Shown: in pieces, positions 58,242 through 64,000 of the stretch
Numbering within the stretch: the first letter of the stretch is position 1
Layout: the number at the start of each line of letters is the position of its first letter
Assembly (NCBI GenBank): GCA_932521035.1
Contig: OW051496.1
Span: forward strand, 1,116,001 to 1,180,000
Direction: 5' to 3'
Length of the DNA: 64,000 nucleotides
Source: Oscheius dolichura
Lineage: Eukaryota; Nematoda; Chromadorea; Rhabditida; Rhabditidae
Notes under the pieces: model-generated
The model's input: the letters and a program-made list of their open reading frames with translations, nothing else
Database searches by the model: none
Told to the model about the DNA's origin: nothing
Translations under genes and position numbers: made by a program

Positions 58242-61200
58242 ATGGAACTCCCTGCACCATCAAGGGAGATTCGAGGAAAATCAGCCGAATTTGATGGGAG
58301 ACGCATTAATACAGTACAACCGCTGCATCAAGGTGGGAAAGTTCTTCAATTTCTTCATTTTTGTAATTTTTGAACAGATAAAACAGAAAAAGCAAGACAC
58401 AGTTAAATAGCTGAGTGTTGCGGCTGTCTAACTGTGGCTGGCCTATCTTGGCAGTTAGACAATTAGACAGCCAAATATAAGCCAGTGAAAATATCCTGCT
58501 GTCTAACTGTGGCTGATCTAACCCGACAGTTAGACAGTTAGAGAGCGTAATAAACGTTCTAACCTCTCAATTTCCAGGAGAATCCATGCTACAAAACTTG
58601 TGGAAAGAGCACCAGCAGCAGCAACAGGCCGCTGCCCAGACTCACGTCAGTCAGACGATGATCAGCGACCAGCAAAAAATGATGACCGGAATGACGTCAT
58701 CCGGTCCGATTTTGGACGACAACGAACGAAAGTTACAGCAAATGTTGGAGAAATATCAGAGCCAGGTAGTCTTTGACTTTCTTTTTTTGGGTTTCAGAGC
58801 GAAAATTTAGGTAAAACTACAGCAACAGAGGAATCCGACCGCGGCTCAGCAAAAACCATCCTCGAGGAATAATCTCCATAAAATTGAAAAAGTGTAAGTC
58901 TAGTTTTAGAGATTTTTGACTTTTGTTGGATTTTTTAGGCATTAGAAACCATATGAAACGTTTTTTGGGAAAAAATAGGTGATCATTTGAACTTTCTTCT
59001 CCAAAAATTTTCATTGACTGGTGTTTTTCTTCTCCAGTTCCTCTTTTTTTTTTGTATTTGCACAATTTCAATTACCGTAATCTATTATCTCTGGGTCAAA
59101 TTATAAGCCGACTTCTTCTTTTCGCGCAGTAGGGTGGATTTCCTGTAAATCTAATAAGGATCCCGGAAAACGTTTAAAAATAAACGGAAGCTTCCGGCAA
59201 CTGTAGAAAGCGTTTTTAGGTTTTCACCACGCCAATATAAGAGTCAGTCTCTGTAAGATTCGAGCAATGCGGCGGGGGGGGGGGGGGGGGGGGGGGGGGG
59301 GGTGTCCGGGACCGGATCTCGGAATGACTTCTAACCTACATTGTCTGACATAATTTTTCATGCTGATCACGAATTTCGCTATTAAAATTCTTGAAAACGC
59401 GTTTTTGGCGGCGCAATTCATCTTTTAAAATTCGGTTGCCCCAAAAATGAACTGTTTCAAAACTGTAGTACTTGTAAAAAGAGAAAGTTTTATATAAGAA
59501 TCCCATAAAACTGGAAAAAAGCTAATTTCTTTTTGTTCCTCGTTCGTTCTTCAGCTTCCTTCTTCCTCTTCACTCTTTCCCTGGACAGAAAGAAGAAGAA
59601 AAACCAAACAAAAAACGTTAGTTGTGCCGTCCGAATTAGGGCTGCCAGGCGTTATTTTGTACGTATTGTTTTTATCCTCACGTTACCTCCCCGAAAAATA
59701 CATTTCTTTGAGAATTGCATTTATCTTTTGTGTTCATGTTTTTACCCACGACGTTAGCTGCATTTACCAATAAAAAAATAAGAAAAGCACCAGCAACTAT
59801 AAAGCGAGATGACGTCATGCGTACTAGAAAAAAAAAACGGTTATTTTGTACGTAGATTTCATGCAAAACGTTATTACGTTTTACAGATCGGTTTTTGGTA
59901 CTTTTCTTATTTTTTTTACTGGTAAATGTAGCTAACGTCATGGGTAAAAATATGAACACAAAAGATAAATGCAATTCTCAAAGAAATGTATTTTTCGGGG
60001 AGGTAACGTGAGGAAAAATGCATTACATACAAAATAACGGCTGGCAGCCCTATCTCCATTTTGCGATACGATAGAACTGTCCGGCAAGCTCGATAATTAT
60101 CTACAATTCGTACATTTCTATCTTTTTCCAAGAGCTTTCAATACAAACACTTCTGAATTCTGTTTGTTCCACATCAAAGCTAAAAAGAGAAGCAGTTTTT
60201 AGCCTAGATGGTTCATACTTGCTATCCACAATTACTGTCAGTTTTCAGAAATCCGCTTGAATTTTTGTTTCCGAGCGTTGGTTTCATGTTCAGTTCAAAA
60301 GGCTGATATCTTCTACCTGATTGATTGATCCCTGGGTTTCTCCATAATTATCGGCATTTTTTCTAGTTTTTAGTCAGAGTAGTACTGCGATCGATGGAAG
60401 GTTACTTTGCACAAGATAATAAACAAAAATAGACCAGAATGAAGAACAAAAATAACGCTTTTTGAGCCAAATTAGCGGCAGAGCTCTTCCCCTTTCCTTT
60501 TGTTTCAACAATACTTCATCAAGAAGCCAGGACATTATTTCTAATTCAGTTCCTTCCTAAAAGCGTTATTATCTCGCCACAGAAACCAAAAACTGTACAA
60601 ACCCTTCCCAAATTCCTTTTGTTTCACGAAGAACTCAAATAAAGTCGCAGTATTCTGCGTATAATCAACTGGTGCATAACATTAGATACTTCTTCCCCAT
60701 CACCGACCTTTTTCCAAAATTTTGGTTTCGAAAATGGCCATTGGTTCATGAATTGCATTGACAATGCCCCCCCCCCCCCCCCCCCCCCCCCCAATTCTTT
60801 CACACCCATTTATTTAGTCTCTGAAGTACTAAATGCTTCCAGTTTCCAATCCTCTTTCTCTTACGAGTTATCTAACCCTTTTTTTGTTCCTCCTTGACTC
60901 CAAAAAAGGTCAGGATTTCCCATTTCGATTAGTTCCGAAGTCCTTTTGTTATAATGCCCCACATTTCTTTGATAATTTCCAAAAAGAAGGAACTATAAGC
61001 CCTGGTAAGTAGCCAAATATCTCGCTGGGAATACGAATTAGCCGAAACGGCGGGATACAAAACAGGAAATAAAGAAATCTCAATTCCACATCTTTTTTTG
61101 TGTTCCAAGTTTTGTTGATAATAGCCTGAAAGACGTCGCATCAGCATTGTGCTCAAGTTCTCGATACCTTTTTACCTCATCCCTAAAGCATGAAATGATT

Positions 61201-64000
61201 TCTCCTTCCCCAAATTCACTTCTCTCAATTGAGCAAATTTCAAAGCACTGTTCTGTTTTGTTTCATCTTGAGAGTAAGCCAATCGTTTTTCATTCAGATA
61301 CAATTTTAGTTTATTAGCATTAGAACCACGAATATTGCCTGAAAAGGCTGAAAAAGTCTCATTTCTAATCTCTTTCCGGTTTCAATTGCTATGTTATAGA
61401 GACACAGAACTATATTCGCAATATTAGTAACATATTCCAGGTCTTTTACCTAGTTCTTGAAGCAAACATGACCACTATTTCCAATATTTTCGTCACTTTT
61501 CGTCTCTATTCAACAGATAACATCCGTGAATTCTTTTTGCTTCACAACGAATATAAGTAAAATCTTCTAACATTCGATACACTATGTATGTCTTTGATGG
61601 TTGTTAGCTAAAATTAACAGTAAAAAACTGTTGGTTTCATGTTGAGTTGAAAAGGTCGCAGTCTTCTGTCTGGATAATAAATGGATAATAAAAAGAACTG
61701 TTTCATACTTTCCCATAATTTTATCCTCCATTTTTCAGAGCCAGCACCGTCAACCGTGGCGGCCATCCATCTGTTCCCCAAGGGCGGACAATGAGCCATT
61801 CCCAGCCGTGTCTGATAGCCATAACTGATCGACCTCCCGAGTAGTAAGTTTCCTTTTCCCCCTTGCTTATCTCCCCTCTTTCCCCGAGATTCTTCCCCGG
61901 TCAAATTACGAAAAATGGCGCCGGGGAGTCGTGTCCCGCCTGTTTTCTCTCCCCTTCGGCTGTAAAATATCTTGGAATTCTGGAAAAAAAGAGGGAGAAG
62001 AACCGATTTCAGCACACCGCTTCCCTTGATGAATCATCAATATCAACGAAGGTCTTCCGGTTCCGGGGAACAGGCGCCGCAAGATCAATTGGCCAGTACC
62101 AATGGACTCAATAATCAACGGGTTCGTTATTTTTATTCTTTTTCTGGGGAATCAATAATTGAAGACAGAAAGAATGTATTTACGAAGTATTTGAAGCAGA
62201 CAGTACCATAAAATTGAGTTTTTTCCTTTTACGAATTCCTGGAAGCAACAAAAAGTTCAAAAATTCATTGCTCATTCAAAAATTGGTTATGTTTCACCTA
62301 CCCTATTTTATCAGTAGAGAAGGGCAACGCGGTAACTCCGTGTCTCTTACAGAATTTTCATAATTTGACTTTCTGGAAAAGATGGGGAATTGCTGTTTTG
62401 ATCTGCCATATGTTTCGCAATTGGATTAACAGCATTCCAAATTTTGTATTTCACACCAATCCAACGAAAACAAGGGGAATTTTTTATTAGCGCCAAGAAA
62501 TCCAGTTGATTCTTACCCGCCACGTAAAACTTACAGTACACACGAATTTTCTAATTCTACTGCTCTACTCTGAATACTGGTTGGAACCAGAAATGAGTCA
62601 TTTATCCAATTTTCGAAATATACACTACCTCAAAACTTGGATCACAGAGCTAGCGATGTAGTTCTTCTATACAGCTCCTTCAGTATGTTCCAACTGGTGC
62701 ATATATACATCGAAATAAGTGTAAACTCAGTGGATGGGTGAAAAATGAGCGAAACTTGTAATTTTTTGACAGTTTGTCCTCAATTATAGCATTGTAATAC
62801 CGCAAAATTGAGTGCATTCCTTTTAAAATCCAAAAAAATGCCATTATTTAGTTCCCCTCAAAAACTTCCCGTTCATCATTTCTGTCTCTGTGGAATCTCG
62901 CCAATAAGTAACCCAAAAGTAGGAGCTACTCATCCATCCATTTCGAGTTTACGCTACAGTCCGGTCAAGAAGTATAGGTTCACCCCATTTTTCTCCAAAA
63001 CCACCCCAAAAACTTGAGTTCCTGAAATGAGTCATACACCATTCGATAGCCCGTCCTCAAATACCCTTAACCGCAAGAGTTCGCCCATTTTCAACCTCAC
63101 ATGCTAATTTTATGCCATTTTTATGAAAAATGGTCAAAATCCGGAGCCAAGCAGTATGCCAATACCAACGAGTTAAAGGCCGCCATCAAGAGAGAGTGGG
63201 ACAATCTCGACACCACCCTCCTAAGGAACCTTTCCGCACCTCGTCGTCTGTTTGACGTGGCTGTTGCCCAAGGAGGAAGAACTTCTTACTGAGGCCGTAC
63301 TCTACGAAATAAAGAGCTTTTGTTGAGTGAACCTATACTTCTTGTCCATCGGATTTTGACCATTTTTCATAAAAATGGCATAAAATTAGCATGTGAGGTT
63401 GAAAATGGGCGAACTCTTGCGGTTAAGGGTATTTGAGGACGGGCTATCGAATGGTGGATGACTCATTTCAGGAACTCAAGTTTTTGAGGTGGTTTTGGAG
63501 AAAAATGGGGTGAACCTATACTTCTTGACCGGACTGTAGCAATGATGCGAAAATATTGTCTTTACTCTTCTGAACCAGTTCTTATAACCAAATTAGAAAG
63601 ATTTAAAATTTTCATAACAAAAATATCCCGAACCAATGTTTCAGTTGTTTTATATTATTTGAGCCCAAGCTCACCAATTCAATGACTCTGTCAATAGTGC
63701 TGATTTTCCAATTCCTCTGCTTTTTTCGGCTTCAATGATCCCATAAATTTCTACAAATTGGGAATTACGATTCCTTGATGCTCATGGAGATCCATATTTC
63801 AGGTTCCGAATAATCAAAAGCTGATAAATTCCCTCCGAGAAGAGAATCTCCATCTGAAACGGGAAACAGAGATGTTGAAGAAGAAAATCATAAAAATGCA
63901 GCAGGTTCCTTTCCATTTTTTCTATTTTAAACTGGAAAAATATTCAGATCGAGTCGGCTTATGAACGAATCGAGCGGGAATATGAAACACTCTTACGGGA
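58242..64000 (+). CDS. Coiled-coil PPEY protein, angiomotin-like (3' end outside window)
   Basis: Exons 58242-58332, 58578-58765, 58811-58893, 61739-61843, 62013-62121, 63803-63904 and 63948 to the end join in phase. The start ATG lies four bases after an acceptor (CCTTCAG), which fits a leader splice. The visible product is Gln-rich (WKEHQQQQQAAAQ), then has QRNPTAAQQKPSSRNN, then the WW-binding motif RPPEY, and at the window edge begins a coiled coil (LREENLHLKRETEMLKKK, then ESAYERIEREYETLL). A Gln-rich start, a PPEY motif, and a coiled coil with a SAYE..E.L pattern recall angiomotins, scaffold proteins of the Hippo/YAP and cell-junction machinery. The resemblance is by eye and other coiled-coil scaffolds are possible. 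Intron 58894-61738 contains the G29 and C26 tracts, and intron 62122-63802 a Tc1-type element. Confidence 0.7.
59274..59302. repeat. Mono-G tract, 29 bases
   Basis: An uninterrupted G run on the + strand in an intron of the angiomotin-like gene; it can form a G-quadruplex. Confidence 0.95.
59637..60052. mobile_element. Foldback element with arms of about 150 bp
   Basis: The outer ends read TAGGGCTGCCAG and CTGGCAGCCCTA. The arms contain CACGTTACCTCCCCG and TTTACCAATAAAAAA and their complements, close to identical. The centre holds a smaller repeat of the arm motif GTTATTTTGTACG. It lies in an intron of the angiomotin-like gene. Confidence 0.8.
60767..60792. repeat. Mono-C tract, 26 bases
   Basis: An uninterrupted C run (G on the minus strand), 1.46 kb from the G29 tract in the same intron. 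Confidence 0.95.
62957..63536. mobile_element. Tc1-type element, internally deleted, long inverted repeats
   Basis: Both ends begin CAGTCCGGTCAAGAAG and are flanked by TA, the Tc1 target duplication. The inverted repeats are about 185 bp and nearly identical. A second copy of the terminal motif (AACCTATACTTCTTGTCC) at about 63330 suggests an IR/DR layout on the right side. It lies in an intron of the angiomotin-like gene. Confidence 0.85.
63150..63292 (+). pseudogene. Tc1-family transposase C-terminal remnant
   Basis: The frame contains ANTNELKAAIKREWDNLD and SAPRRLFDVAVAQGG and ends TSY plus stop. This is the typical end of Tc1/mariner transposases (N-x-x-EL...I...W, PRRL, G). The catalytic DDE part is absent, so it is a relic inside the element at 62957-63536. 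Confidence 0.8.

Larger units (their letters stand above)
58894..61738. other. Long intron of the angiomotin-like gene
   Basis: Holds the G29 and C26 tracts, the foldback at 59637, and degenerate copies of TTCCTTTTTGTTTCA-type segments. TTGGTTTCATGTTCAGTTCA at 60278 recurs diverged at 61625. Confidence 0.6.

Overview
This is a eukaryotic genomic window and most likely nematode. The evidence is intron-rich genes with many introns of 34-50 nt and TTTCAG or TTTTAG acceptors. Gene content also fits: a nicotinic receptor subunit, a muscarinic-type (GAR-like) receptor, an Srsx-like serpentine receptor, a small secreted C-type lectin, an F-box protein with an FTH-like C-terminus, and a molybdenum cofactor sulfurase about as long as the C. 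elegans protein. Mono-G/C tracts also occur, as in Caenorhabditis genomes. The species cannot be named from sequence alone. Gene models were built by hand from splice sites, codon phase and family motifs.

Layout. 1-11.6 kb: 3' part of a nicotinic acetylcholine receptor subunit gene (+), with a coiled-coil/Kelch gene (-) nested in its last long intron. 12.4-16.6 kb: serpentine receptor (-). 18.2 kb: an orphan cysteine-containing exon (-). 19.5-21.0 kb: secreted C-type lectin (-). 23.45-23.8 kb: small secreted protein (+). 29.4-34.7 kb: muscarinic-type receptor (+), with a secreted phospholipase A2-like gene (-) nested in its long intron; a possible distal first exon lies at 24.65 kb. 36.9-39.2 kb: protein kinase-Kelch fusion (+). 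41.2-49.2 kb: molybdenum cofactor sulfurase (+). 50.0-51.2 kb: F-box protein (-). 52.0-54.6 kb: NYN-like domain plus Nab2/ZC3H14-type zinc fingers (+). 58.2 kb to the window end: coiled-coil PPEY protein resembling angiomotin (+, incomplete).

The genes do not form one pathway. Two are cholinergic receptors (one ionotropic, one G-protein-coupled). The two Kelch genes are paralogues with different N-terminal domains.

The non-coding part is rich in repeats: at least 11 tRNA-derived SINE-like copies that share a TTTTTGCTTTTT tail, several MITE or foldback families, a Tc1-type element with a transposase remnant, a 29-bp tandem array, G29 and C26 tracts, and long introns built from degenerate tandem repeats.

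The most notable observations are the kinase-Kelch/coiled-coil-Kelch pair joined at the same phase-0 intron; an inverted copy of two cofactor-sulfurase exons with their splice sites inside a downstream intron of the same gene; the SINE set with interchangeable tRNA-like heads and one tail; and the muscarinic-type receptor with a very short third loop and a last exon that starts inside a repeat.
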